A stretch of 64,000 nt of DNA, from the NCBI GenBank assembly GCA_947561585.1, contig CANNZV010000839.1, forward strand, positions 62,001 to 126,000, read 5' to 3'. The position numbers and the translations under genes are program-made. The stretch comes from Caprella mutica. Lineage: Eukaryota; Arthropoda; Malacostraca; Amphipoda; Caprellidae. The notes below the pieces were generated by a model that did not search any database, was not told the origin of the DNA, and saw only the letters and a list, made by a program, of their open reading frames with translations. Shown here one piece after another: positions 34,194 through 45,899 of the stretch. Position 1 is the stretch's first letter; every line of letters starts with the position of its first letter.

Positions 34194-34336
34194 GAATATA
34201 ATTATTCAATACATTCCAAAAGGAAACTAGTTTAAGAAAATTTGTATGTATCAAACAATCAAGGATATTCAGTTCAAACTATAACATGTCTTTAGATGAT
34301 GAAGAGGACATGATGCTATTCAATATGAAGTATTAG
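34194..34336 (+). CDS. Candidate exon with a start codon, unidentified
   Basis: The exon starts after 'aatgtttttcttttcag', a strong acceptor. An ATG at 34,286 in a good context (ataacATGT) begins MSLDDEEDMMLFNMKY, an acidic N terminus. The frame then hits TAG directly before the strong donor GTAAGT at 34,337. If the earlier GT at 34,330 were used instead, the frame could join in phase to an acceptor at 34,742 ('gtttcaattttcag') and continue TLSGPDFKPVHKTIGMDM into the 75-bp repeat array. It may be a 5'-UTR exon with a short upstream frame, a real start exon with an assembly error, or chance. Confidence 0.35.
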
Positions 34337-34784
34337 GTAAGTTCAGCTCTCTTTTCAATCTTAAATAAAATAATTGACACAATGGAATTTACTAGAGATG
34401 CACCGATACCATATTGTTAAATGATACCAGTACCAAGTCCAATTCCAGTTTTTTTTAAAGTATGATATTCACAAGTGTTACTTGCTCAGTGTAATACCTA
34501 TAAATTTCATTTGTTAGAATATTTTTGTGTTATTGCAATTAGCTAAAGTGAACCTAGTTTTGAACTACAGTGTGCCTAGTTTTGAATTGCGGTGTGCCTA
34601 GTTAGTTTTGAAGTATGTATTATTATTCATCTGTTGATTAATTACAGCAATATCAGCTGTCTAGGTGAACATAAATTTACAATTATAAGCACGAAATGTA
34701 ATTATTCAGTGAATTGTTTATAATGTTCGTTTCAATTTTCAGAAACACTGTCCGGACCCGATTTCAAACCAGTTCATAAAACCA

Positions 34785-35095
34785 TTGGGATGGACATGAG
34801 GAAGGGGCATACGCTCCCACACCTGAGCACGGTCATGAGCCCCTATAGAATTCTGGCGATTGGGATGGACATAGAGGAAGTTGCATACGCTCCACACCTG
34901 AGCACGGTCATTAGCCCCTATAGAATTCTGGCGATTGGGATGGACATAGAGGAAGGGGCATACGCTCCCACACCTGAGCACGGTCATGAGCCCCCCCCCC
35001 CCCCCCCTAAGGTCATGAGCCCCTATTAAATTCTGGCGATTGGAATGGACATAGAGGAAGGGGCATACGCTCCCACACCTGAGCACGTTCATGAG
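34785..35095. repeat. 75-bp tandem repeat, four copies, with poly-C expansions
   Basis: The unit contains 'ggacatagaggaaggggcat', 'acgctcccacacctgagcac' and 'catgagcccctatagaatt'. Copies start at about 34,787, 34,862, 34,931 and 35,037. C runs (34,988-35,007 and about 35,099-35,114) replace part of later units. As 75 is a multiple of 3, open frames run through on both strands, and these should not be taken as genes. Confidence 0.85.
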
Positions 35096-35100
35096 CTCCC

Positions 35101-35336
35101 TCCCCCCCCCCCCTCAGGTCATGAGCCCCCCCCTCCCTGATTTTTAATCCTTATTTACCTAGTTAAACAAATGAAGAACTACTTAGATAGAAATAACTGA
35201 GAGTTGCTAATGTAGTTTGTTGTACTGCACACTTAATGATTGATTAATGACCTGGCAGGGGGGTCAGGGGGATTAAATAATATAGGTAAATAAGGATTAA
35301 AAAACAGGGGAGGGGGGGAGGTACTTATGACCCACA
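35101..35336. mobile_element. Inverted repeat with G/C-run ends; dispersed-family fragment
   Basis: The sequence 'ctgatttttaatccttattt' plus 'acctag' at about 35,138-35,164 is mirrored by 'taggtaaataaggattaaaa' at about 35,283-35,308, with C runs outside the left copy and G runs around the right. The part 35,209-35,280 ('gtttgttgtactgca', then 'aatgacctggcagggggg') recurs inverted at about 48,420-48,510. It is thus a fragment of a dispersed repeat family. Confidence 0.55.
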
Positions 35337-35596
35337 CCCCTAAGGAACACATTATCAAAGTTGGCGACCTAATCTCTTACTCTTCTCCCAATTTATATTT
35401 TTAAGTATGGTTACATTTTTTATTATTAGTAACAAGTGATACTCATTTTACAAACTTTGACAATCAGTTAGAAAGAAAAATATATAAGTAAGATTTACAA
35501 TGTAGCTATAGCTTAAGTTTGCTTACAAATAAATAAATTTAAAGCTATCTACTTCACTCTTATAACCTTACCACTGGAAAAGGAGATGGTGTCCCT

Positions 35597-35931
35597 TCAG
35601 CCCCGAACTGTTGTAGCTAATTTGGAATGTATTATTTTACCATGTTTATTTTTATTAACGCTACTTGCAGTTTTGGAGAATAGCGCAAAGTTATATTCAT
35701 CAACTGCGAGGTCTTTGAATTTTGTATTAGGAAGGCTTCATTTCCCATCATCTTCTTCCATCCACCATCACCACAGGTGCTTGTGACTCTTTTCGTCACA
35801 ATCCTTGGTAAGTGACAGCATTCACAGAGAAGCTTTTTTGTCCATTCATTAGTATTGTCACTGACGGGTGGCAGGTGACATTGTTTATAGAGCCACTTTT
35901 CTTTCTGACTGATTCTTCCAGTCCCTTCTAT
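35597..35931 (-). pseudogene. Unidentified minus-strand coding-like stretch
   Basis: Without a start codon, a frame opens at 35,931 and runs about 100 codons. It includes EKWLYKQCHLPPVSDNTNEW, a Cys/His group (LLCECCHLPRI) and TCGDGGWKKMMGNE. It then appears to continue in another frame as SLPNTKFKDLAVDEYNFALF and onward to a stop at 35,597. The composition is protein-like and the change of frame suggests a decayed gene or transposon-encoded zinc-finger protein. I do not recognise it. The plus-strand frame at 35,586-35,786 is probably its shadow. Confidence 0.3.
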
Positions 35932-36224
35932 TTAATTTCCTTTTGATGTAGCTAAACGATATGGCCTTTTTTTCTGAAATAGACATTTAACCCCTACTAA
36001 ATAAATTTTTCCCTAACTTGAAACGTCAATCACATTAATTCAAATAGCTATTTAGACATGATCATTTTTTACCCTCATAGTAGATATTGACTGGAATATT
36101 GCTGCCGAATAACGTCACATTCATAATATAAAGTATATATGCGTTAAACGTGTCATATTTTATAGTATGAATATGTGCGTTCATATTCAGCGCAGTATTG
36201 GCGCAGTCAATATCTGCCATGAGG

Positions 36225-36345
36225 GTATTTTTCTCTAGTGTTTCACGCGTGGCCACGGACGCTACGCGGTCGCGCATTAGTTGTTAGGACGCGCGTGTCT
36301 GCAGTTTAGGGTAGCGCCCCAGTGTAGTTCAGTGCAGTGGGGGGA
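36225..36345 (+). promoter_or_regulatory. CpG-rich promoter-like region
   Basis: In a window that is otherwise A/T-rich and CpG-poor, this stretch is dense in CpG (for example 'ggacgctacgcggtcgcgca'). 'agttcagtgcagt' contains a TCAGT initiator motif, typical of arthropod transcription starts, about 25 bases before the first ATG. It could equally be the G/C-rich end of a mobile element. Confidence 0.35.
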
Positions 36346-36351
36346 CGTAGA

Positions 36352-36464
36352 ATGAGGTCCCTAAAGCGGACAAAAATGCTCTGTCGCGGCCTTCTGCCTG
36401 CCATGATGCCGGCCCTGCGCGCCCCACCCGCTGCCCCTATCCTGCACCGAATTTTAACTGGGTT
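36352..36464 (+). CDS. Candidate first exon, basic N terminus (unidentified)
   Basis: The ATG at 36,352 opens MRSLKRTKMLCRGLLPAMM followed by PALRAPPAAPILHRILTG, 37 residues that are G+C-rich. The basic, Arg/Leu/Ala-rich and acid-free composition resembles a mitochondrial targeting presequence. The reading meets a possible donor (CTGG|GTTAGT) at about 36,464. The 21-bp minisatellite begins just inside the putative intron. No downstream exon was found, so the gene model is incomplete and the call tentative. Confidence 0.3.
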
Positions 36465-36473
36465 AGTACCCTC

Positions 36474-37043
36474 GTGTAAAACATCAGCACACNNNNNNNN
36501 NNNNNNNNNNNNNNNNCACTGGTGTAAAACATCAGTACACTGGTGTAAAACATCAGCACACTGGTGTAGAGCATCAGCACACTGATGTAGAGCATCTGCA
36601 CATTGGTGTAGAACATCAGCACACTGGTGTAAAACATCAGCACACTGGTGTAAAACATCAGCACACTGGTGTAAAACATCAGCACACTGGTGTAAAACAT
36701 CAGCACACTGGTGTAAAACATCAGCACACTGGTGTAAAACATCAGCACACTGGTGTAAAACATCAGCACACTGGTTTAAAACATCAGCACACTGGTGTAA
36801 AACATCAGCACACTGGTGTAAAACATCAGCACACTGTTGTAAAACATCAGCACACTGGTGTAAAACATCAGCACACTGGTGTAAAACATCAGCACACTGG
36901 TGTAAAACATCAGCACACTGGTGTAAAACATCAGCACACTGGTGTAAAACATCAGCACACTGGTGTAAAACATCAGCACACTGGTGTAAAACATCAGCAC
37001 ACTGGTTTAAAACATCAGCACACTGGTGTAAAACATCAATTCA
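36474..37043. repeat. 21-bp minisatellite with an assembly gap
   Basis: The unit 'cactggtgtaaaacatcag' plus ca repeats about 27 times with few changes (ggtttaaaac, gttgtaaaac, tgatgtagagc). The first part is interrupted by 24 Ns at 36,493-36,516, so the copy number is unknown. The 21-bp unit keeps frames open on the minus strand (LMFYTSV cycle). That frame is a by-product of the repeat. Confidence 0.95.
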
Positions 37044-37049
37044 CTAGAA

Positions 37050-37895
37050 TTCCCCTTTAAATCTCAATATCAATAATAATATTAGTTCCTGATTGTAAAC
37101 TACGTTTACGATATCTTATAGTGAATGAGATAAGTTTGTAAAAACATTTTGAATGTTTTATGAATCGTATTATACAAATTAACTTTTAAAATATACCAGA
37201 GAAAATTGTTTTTAAATCTTAATTTCATTCTGTACAGAATATTTAATTAAAAAATGACCCCCATAGAATTTAGTAAAATGCTTCAATGTAATTAATTTAG
37301 TAATTGTAATGCTTATTACAATTGTAATGCTCATTACATAGTGTCTATTTTCTATACACTATATTGTAGGTAAAATATAATGGAAAATGCGAGGGACAAT
37401 TTTTTCAAATCATATTAGTTAACTCCTTATATCGAAATTAATCGGGATATATTTCATACACATCAAACTATTTATTAGTTAATAAATTATTTAGGGGCTC
37501 ATGTTTTCCTTCTATTTAGTTTTTTATCTTTCTAGTTCAATCATTATTTTTAGTTCAATTATTAGGGATAGTCGACATAAATGTTAGACAATCGGGTCAT
37601 CTGTGCTGAACATTTCAATAATTTTTTCAGTCATACTAATTGATACTCCACAGTTTTAAAATCAATGTTAATATTATATTCATTTTTCTTTTCATTTAGT
37701 AAGCTACATCTTCCCGTAAATTATAATTTCAACAATACACATAACTTCAGTCTGGCATTTTAAAGTTCATTATCGAGGTTCAAATTAAATTCTTCGTCCT
37801 TTGGAATTTCTTGCGCATTTAAATTGGCATGAAAGTTATTTCGTTAGGGAAACTGGTTATTATGTTCTCGATAAGAGCCCCGCAGAATATTTTAA
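37050..37895. other. No gene seen
   Basis: AT-rich DNA between two tandem arrays. Nothing recognisable. Confidence 0.5.
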
Positions 37896-37899
37896 CACT

Positions 37900-38625
37900 C
37901 CCCATGTAATATTGAGATATTCTCGGAATATTCCCTCGATATCTACATATTCTGTAATTAACCGCTATCGTGAAATGATATCGAGGGAATATTCCTGGAA
38001 TGAAGGAGAATTAGTACTGTTGATCTTCTAACGATATCGAGAGAATATCCCAGGAATTAGTGATAATTAGTTGATCCCGCAACGATATCGAGGGAATATT
38101 TCAAGAATGATTGAAAATTAGTTGATTCCCTAACGATACAAAGGGTATATTCCAGGAATTAATGAAAATTATGGATCCCTCCCGATATTGATGGAATATT
38201 CTTGAAATTACTAAAATTTATTTGATCTCTTAACGATATCGAGGGAATATTCCAGGAATCAGTGAAAATTAGTTGATTCCCTAACGAAATCGAAGGAATA
38301 TGTATTCCAGGAATTAGTGACAATTAGTTGATGCCTTAACGATATCGACAGAATATTCCAGGAATTACTGAAAATTAGTTCATTCCCTAGTGATATCAAG
38401 GGAATATTCCTGGAATTACTGAAATTTAGTTGATCCCATTACGATATCAAAAGAATATTTCTGGAATTACTGAAAATAAGTTGATCCCCTAAAGATATCG
38501 ATGGGATATTCCAGGAATTAAAGAAAATTAGTTCATCCCCTTTCGATATCGAGGGAATATTCCAGGAATTAGGTAAAATTAGTTGATCCTTTAACGATAT
38601 CGAGGGAATAACCACATATAATTTC
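37900..38625. repeat. ~58-bp tandem array around 'gatatcgagggaatattcc'
   Basis: About eleven diverged copies of 'acgatatcgagggaatattc' + 'caggaattagtgaaaattag' + 'ttgatccctta' follow one another. The first, at 37,900-38,000, is partly inverted ('ggaatattccctcgatatc'). The right boundary, 'accggaatatccgggaat' followed by 'ttacctgggtcc', resembles elements at about 17,030-17,110 and 21,645-21,720 ('attcctgggata', 'ttcttgtctggg'). The array may therefore have grown inside a small mobile element of that family. Confidence 0.75.
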
Positions 38626-38649
38626 ACCGGAATATCCGGGAATAATTTT

Positions 38650-41600
38650 TTTACCTGGGTCCTTCCTAATTTTATATAGTATTTCATGTCAAAAATATGA
38701 ATGATATTAGGTTAGGAAGTGTATTTCATGTAAATAGAATTTCTAATTTTTAATGTCTTTATAAGTAAGTTATTTTAGATATTATTTCCGCACTATTTAT
38801 CAAATCTATATTTTTGTCAATTCATCTTAAATTATTTAAGCTTATTAATTTTTCATGATGATAATTTAAATGTTATAATGACTTAAAATTCACTTGCATG
38901 TGATCATCGACAGGAGCTTAGTTAAAAAAAATCACCACCATGATTAATATTCTTTGAAAGGAACTTCATATGTATCACTGTTAGTTTATAACTATACGTA
39001 TCTTATAGTAGAAATGTGAGGAAATATTGTATTGAAGCGTAATATATGATAAAAATGAGCAAATTAATATTTGCTTAGTGTATTTATGATATTTTTTCAA
39101 AATCTATTAGATAAACACATCTTTAAATCGAGAGACTTAATTAATGATATTTAAAGATATTCATCATTGTATTTTCATTCATTTGTGTAGCCATCTATTA
39201 GATTGACATGAAATATTTTAATGCAAAATTGTTTAGATTGGATAATTCTCTCAGTTTTATTGAATATTGATATCTTCAGCGCAGATATCAAGAAACGCTT
39301 TATAAGTTTTAGATTGTTTTTATATTTTTCATGAGACACTTTAAAGTTCCTATCCAAAGAAATGCCAATCATTCGTTAGATCCATTTGTTCATCATCACA
39401 ATGCTATCTGAACTGGGGAGAGCAGAGATTGTGTGATGGTTACTGTACTCAATCCAATCGTAGTTAAACGAGGTTGTATGTAGTAGCAATTCATGACTAC
39501 TATTTACTGTATTATTATTTTCAATTAGTGATCAGGAAATATATCTATCGAACCAACGGCAAATAATATAGTTGACCTCAAATTTCATGGACTCTAACTA
39601 AAATTCTTTACCAACTTCAAAATTGACTTTTCCTACATTTCTTCAGTAATTTTATATTTATTTCATATTTAAAAAAATTTCATGTTGATCATTTCTCTTA
39701 CAGCTTTTGCACAATTTGATCCTTTTTATCCGAAATTGTATTAATAACAATTAGTACAATGGCTATTGAAACAACAATAGATTAATTTGAATTAGTTATG
39801 CCAAAATATTTTTCTTATCTTAGCCTACCTAGATAAAAAATTATGTTGAGACACGGAAGATTATATCTTTTAATCATTTATGAACAGTTTGTTTACAATT
39901 CATATAATTCCCCCAAAAATAGTATTATTTTTATCCCTAATGTCATTTAAAAGGTTTCAAAATCTTAGTTAAAAAAATCCAACATGAAACTTAACATTTT
40001 TTTCCATATAACAAAGGAGACTCTTTTGAATGGAAGATCGTAAGCACAAGACAATACTCTACTTTTTAGAAATCTAATATCACATACTCTTACCTAACTA
40101 ATAAACTTATTGATTTCTTATCAATCCATTCTCACCGTCAAGGGTCATTGCTGTTAAAGAAATGTACAATTATAGTCACTTGTTTCAAATTCCCAAAAAA
40201 GGTGAACTCAAAGCAGATAAACTAAATAGTGAATAATTATGTCCTTTAATTACATAGTTCTCATTGAGCTAATTTTTAAAGTTTTCACTAAACTTATCCA
40301 ATTTTTTATCTATATCAAATTATTTGAAGAATTTTAATTGTCTCTACTGTTGTGATAATTTCTTTGTCATAATGTAAGCTACTATTTTTCAAATAATTAA
40401 TTAATTAAGACTCAACTTTGATTTTTCTTAATTCAATTTGAAAGCAACAATATTCATTTGTATTTCATACTTTCATTTCATTATTCTTTAATGTCTGTTT
40501 TTTCTAAATTTAAAACTTATTTCAGTTAAGATTGGATACAAGAAAATAAACTAAATATTAATTTATTCTCTAATGATTATAATTATAGACATTAATTATG
40601 AGTGGCAATATTAAGATAGGTCGAAAATGAATATACATAAATCAAATAGGGATTTTACCAAAACAATTAAACACCTTAATGCTATTATTCAGAACCCATC
40701 TTTTAAAGTAATTGAATGGCAATGACTGAAAAAACCTATTTAGTTATACATAGTACCTATATAACTCTCCGGCAATATATTATCAACTTTGGTTTGTACC
40801 TACTCAACTCTTGATTGCCATCCGATGAATTTGATCAATATCCCGTATGGTTTAAATATTACCTGATCTATAATTTGTCTCATAATACTCACAGCACAGA
40901 TTACAGTTATCAGATTAAAAAAAGGAATGAGAGTTCATTGCCAGGATATTCATGCTTACTCTTAGAGGGTATAGAACTGTCATCCGCTTCAGTATTTCAC
41001 AACCTACTATTATACAGTTCGTCATACTGTACATAAATTAACCTACTGCTAACGCTGCATTAAACAGGTCTCCTATCACCTGTTAGTTCATTCCACAACT
41101 CATTGGTTTATCATACTGGATTTTCACGAATACAGCAATTGAGGAATTACTCTTTACTCTTGAGTTTTCGACTCGCAGCTCTACCTTCAGTCACGTGCAT
41201 TCGATCTCCACGGAACTGATTTTCCTTTTGAATATCTCTACACGGTGCTGACGAATATCATCAAGAGAATCCGTAATCATCTATCACCTATCTAATTACC
41301 AGATTTGAATGTATGTCTTCATTATGTCACTCGCAAGTACCTTGTACACCAATCAATAATCACTTTAATCAAAGTGAAAATGGAGCTAATAATGTCGAAC
41401 AAATATGAAATGGCTTACAAAAACGATTAAGGGAACAAATGTGACAAGATAATTGTTTTTGATAGACAAATATTGATTTTACTTAATAGCAAATTGAATT
41501 GTGAATTATAACACAAAGAAGTCATAAGAAAATACAAATATAATTGTTCTTTTGCTACTCAATGAAATCAACCTAGTGAAGAATTGTAAAATGTTTAAGA

Positions 41601-43720
41601 AATATCGAGGCTATAAAAAAGTGAATAATGTAGAAATTATATTATATTCATTTTTCATTTTTGAACCAACAAACTTTATCAAGATAATTGAAGGGACACA
41701 AAAAATTTATTCCCCCTGATATTATATTGAAGTCTCTCCAAGAAAGCGGAGATATTTTCTATGATGTTTTTCAGAGGGAGAATTGAAACAGTATTTTCAG
41801 GGTAATGTCAAGTTTATTATTATCTATGCATTTGTATGTATTAATGTAATTCATGATTTAAATCATATTTTTTGAGCTATGTATTACTTTACTAAATATT
41901 TAGTTATTGAAACACTTTTGCATTATCGATATTTATAAATATATGATATATGATTTTGTTTAATTAACTATAATTTTAACATGAATATATCATTTAATGT
42001 GTATATTCATAAACTTTGAAATAAACTTTTTTTCATGTAGTGTCCAATGTCAGTAATAATTTAATATGTTCATATGTCGTTTGGTTTGACGAAATTCCGA
42101 ACTCTCAGAAGGTTCGATAAATGCCATCAATCCAAATGTATCATTTACATTTCGTAGTTATGATATTATATTTTATAAACAGTATACAGTAGGCTTATAG
42201 CTATTCAATGTTATGATTGTACTTTTTAAATAGACCAAACACCTGTATTTGTTTCAACTTTTATAAATCTTATCGCACAAAGAAAAGAGATCTAGCTTCC
42301 ATCGATATAGGAATTTTTCATAATAGTAATCGAAACTCTTTTCGATCATGCTGATCTTACTGAACTGTGTATTTTTATATGTGTACGAATAATATAATAT
42401 TTACATTAGCCAGTTTACCACACAATTCCATTCTTAGTGTATTTGATATACAATATTAAATCAGTTACCAAATCATTGAAATAAAGAAATACCTCATTTG
42501 AAGCTAAAAACCTAACAGGTAATTTGTTCTGAAGATATAATAAATCTTGTACAATTTTATGAGATATGAAAGTCTGGTATCTGCTATCAAAGCAAATTAT
42601 TTATTTATATATTTAATCATTTAATTTCTAATAATATAATAATTTGTGATGTTACATTTAATAATGGAAAATAATCTGATTTAATTATAGTTGAAGAAAC
42701 TAAGTTTTCATTTTCAGATTTTTGTCATGTAAATATTTCCTGTTTGAATTTAATTGCAATTTTGATTCACTGCTGTCAACAGATTTGTTTTACGAACATT
42801 TATTTGAATTTTTTATACAAATTTTCATAGTTCCAGAATATCAAGTAAACAATATATACACATATTCAATATTTAAATAATAACATGTCTCACTGCTCAT
42901 AAAATTGAAGGTAAAGATTATCATTGGAATTTGGGTGAAAAAGTCATGCCTACTAGGAGACAAAGTTTCCCTAAATAGTGATGTTTATGTTTTATTTGTG
43001 TAAAATAAATATTATTTCCTCATATTGTGAATAATTCTATAACAATAACTATATATATTTATTGTTTCAAATTATACTTCCATATTCATCATATCGGTAA
43101 CATTTCGTCTTTAATATTGAATGTAAGTAATAGTTACATTAAATATCATTCAATTATAGATAACAGATTTATTATCAGATTATTAATTTCTTTTCCGTTA
43201 TATTGCTAGTTAGATATATAATATATACTTTATACCAATATCAATTAAAATATATTCCTAAATATATGATATCTGAATGTGAATAAATTTTTCATTTATT
43301 TTTCTTTCAGTGAAAAGTTTTCCTTTAAATTAAATTGGTGAGCAACTCATCAATCACAGACAGACAGACACATAACATTCAGAAACTATCACGGGTGACC
43401 ACAATAAAATTAAACCCTTATGATATTTCATATTTTTCCTTTAAAAAGACAATATTTTTTTATTAAAATCAAGAAATAGAACATATTTACAGAAGAGAAA
43501 ATAATTGAACATACGATTAAAGTGGAGCTGCGTCCACGCGGAAGGGATGGACTCGACCACCCTAAAATCTCACCTTCGCTGTGATAAACCAACCACAGAT
43601 GTTCTGGAATAACGAAGAAGAAAAGTGGGAAATGCGGTTAACTATTTTTTTTCACGAATGCCCTTCAACGATGCCCTTAAAGCCCTATGCTTTTCCGGGC
43701 CACATTATTAGTCTTTCATT
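38650..43720. other. Long AT-rich stretch without a supported gene
   Basis: I scanned both strands for splice-flanked open frames and transposase motifs and found nothing firm. A 28-bp segment at 43,311-43,338 has acceptor- and donor-like flanks but no supporting frame. 43,530-43,700 is more G+C-balanced, without recognisable content. Confidence 0.45.
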
Positions 43721-43724
43721 AAAT

Positions 43725-43850
43725 TTGTAATTTGGCTAATGAGTATTTCGGCAAATCCATTTTTAGCAAATTTGTGATTTAGCAAACTCGTCCCTCTTTC
43801 GGTAAATTAAATTGGTTTCGGCAAATTCGTTTTCGGACCCGATAATGTGG
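43725..43850. repeat. Degenerate 'ttcggcaaatt' tandem block
   Basis: Units like 'atttcggcaaatccattttt', 'tttcggtaaattaaattgg' and 'tttcggcaaattcgttttcg' follow one another at spacings of about 15-30 bp. It is the mirror-image motif of the block at 22,141-22,290 and similar to the tandem ends of the 8.46-kb foldback element. Confidence 0.5.
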
Positions 43851-43937
43851 ATGCAGTATTAACAATTCATCATATAACAAATTTATCATATGAATATTTT
43901 TTCTTCAATATAATACACAACAGTAATAATTACACTA

Positions 43938-45115
43938 CAGGGTGGCGCAAAAAAAAGGAAACCTTTATTCTAACTAGATTATTTTACAAACTATTAAAGC
44001 TCAAAAAATTTTAAAGACATCATTTTATACCTTTACTTTTTCGCATTTATCTTAAAAATCTGTTAAAGTTTGAAAAAAAAATAAACATCCAGCAGTGAAA
44101 TAAAAAAAGGTAAATAAAAAGGGCTTGCGCGAGAGCGAAATATTCAAAAAATCACAATAGGTATAATTAATATCCTATATGGATGTAAAAACATTAAATT
44201 ATATTGTTTTCTGTAACAAAAAGAACGACAATTAAAATCTTAAAATCAGATGAAAATTTTTGTTTGATATAAAATTGATATCTTTAATAAAATCAATTTG
44301 TCGTTAATTTGTATCTCCTATTCGAAACCCTCAAGATACAGCTTTCAAAAGAACAGAGTTTTTGTTGTGACAAGTTATTTAAACACTGAAAGCTTTAAAC
44401 ATGTTCAACTTCCTTTTGATCAAAGCTTTCAGGAAAATTTTTTATGAATTATAAAACCATATTGACTTATATTAATAAGCTCAAAAACCGAAGAAAAACT
44501 GAAGAATTTTGAACAAAAACCGTTTTGGTCGTTGGAGAACAGAACGAACACATGAAAACATTAATCTTATTCATGAACTATTTATTGAGAATTCAAGAAA
44601 ATCAATCAGAAGGAATGAATTAGACATCACCAAAGACACATTTCACCGTATTGTTAAACACAATTTAAAATATCATCCTTTTAAAATGCATGTAAGCCGT
44701 AAGGCTAGAGCTCGTCGAACTGATTTACCGCACAGTCTAAAATTTTCAAGATGGTTTCTGCGAAGAAATGCTCGTTTTGGAGAAGACATCGTGATTGGTA
44801 ATGAAGAAGTATTTCCAAGAATGAAAGAGTCAATAAACCAAACGTTAATTTAATGAAAAATAACATTTTTTAATATTTTCTATTACTATAGGGAAAAAAT
44901 TATACCTATTCTGAAGTCTTTTTGTGTTTTTCGTCTTCGCGCAAGCCCTTTTTTATATTTTTTCAATTCGCTGCATGATGTTTAATTTTAATCGTAAGTT
45001 TAGCATATTTTCATGAGAGATGCAAAAATCTATATGAATAAAACTGTGGTTTTAGAAAATTTCTAACTTCAATCTAGTAGGAATATAAGGTTCCCATGCA
45101 CCCCCATGATACAAT
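43938..45115 (+). mobile_element. Palindromic Tc1/mariner-like element, copy 1
   Basis: It begins 'cagggtggcgcaaaaaaaag' after a TA. A subterminal motif, 'gggcttgcgcgag' (about 44,122), is mirrored by 'cgcgcaagccc'-like text at about 44,937-44,950. The right end is decayed ('aatataaggttcc', then 'cccccatgata'). By symmetry with the left arm it should end near 45,115-45,135. It encloses a transposase fragment on the plus strand. A second copy in opposite orientation lies at 60,863-62,064. Confidence 0.7.
44509..44853 (+). pseudogene. Transposase N-terminal/linker fragment
   Basis: The frame reads NRFGRWRTERTHENINLIHE, then LFIENSRKSIRRNELDITKD and TFHRIVKHNLKYHPFKMHV, then a KFSRWFLRRN segment. 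The pattern NPRKSIRR...LGISxxTxxRIL...LxxHPYKxxxxQ...RLxFxxWFL is that of the second helix-turn-helix and linker of Tc1/mariner-type transposases. It ends with GEDIVIGNEEVFPRMKESIN, where the catalytic domain has been deleted. It is a nonfunctional remnant. The 60.9-kb copy retains the same stretch in worse condition. Confidence 0.7.
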
Positions 45116-45844
45116 TTTTTAACTTGCATTTTTGTAATCCCTCATGTGTCTGGGAATAGAATTTACTTTGTTTCCATTCAAAAATGTGTCCCATGATGGT
45201 TTTTTATCCATTTCTTTGTCCGCCATCTTGCATTTCTCAGAACGAAAAAGTTAGGGATAGTGGAAATACAAAGGAGTTTTTAGCATAGAAAAAAAAGAGT
45301 AATAGATTTAATTTTGGTACCATTGGAAAGGCTATAAAAAGTACTATCACATCAATCCATCACTTATTTAATCAGCACACCGATAAGGTCATCAGGGGTC
45401 AAAAGGTCACGTTAAAAGGTCAATATTCAAAATTCAGGCCCTTCGAATTTGTTATCCAACCTGCTCCCAACTGAATTAATATTTTGGATAATACTTTATT
45501 TTTAATAAAAGTGAACATTGATAGGCAGTTTTTAAAAATAAAACAAAATATTTTAATTGAGTATAATATTATTTATCTTTTTATGCAAAATCTAGATTTT
45601 TTTTTCATAAATTTCCTGAAAGTCAATTTCGACGTATTATTGTTTCCTCTGCCTATCTGTTATGTTGAAAGGCCAATTATATGTTCCATGATTCCATAAA
45701 CTAATTACTTTCATATCTTGCTTCTTTTTGTTAACACTAATTGGTTAATAATGTTGAAATAGCATCATAACATCTAGTCTTCGTCATCACTACAAAAAAT
45801 TTTAATGGTCTCTCCATAGTAAAAAGTTTCTTCGTTAGTGTCAA

Positions 45845-45892
45845 ATAGTTTGTAAAATAAACTAATTTTAAAATGGGTTTCCTTTTTTGGTG
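45845..45892 (-). mobile_element. Solo terminus of the same family
   Basis: The sequence 'gtaaaataaactaattttaa' followed by 'aatgggtttccttttttgg' matches the right end of the 60.9-kb copy ('gtaaaataaactagtttgaa', then 'aatgggcttc'). With no matching partner nearby beyond copy 1, it is either a solo end or the true right end of a longer copy 1 with an insertion in it. Confidence 0.5.
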
Positions 45893-45899
45893 AATTTAA

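Noticed and set aside
36437..37000. Minus-strand frames with LMFYTSV cycles, one running through the N gap
   Set aside because: 21-bp repeat artefact, and one crosses unknown sequence.
31935..37043. Possible CRISPR array
   Set aside because: Units are contiguous tandem repeats with no unique spacers, and the genome is eukaryotic.
43311..43338. 28-bp mini-exon with acceptor- and donor-like flanks
   Set aside because: No neighbouring exons in phase. Such signal pairs arise often by chance in T-rich DNA.
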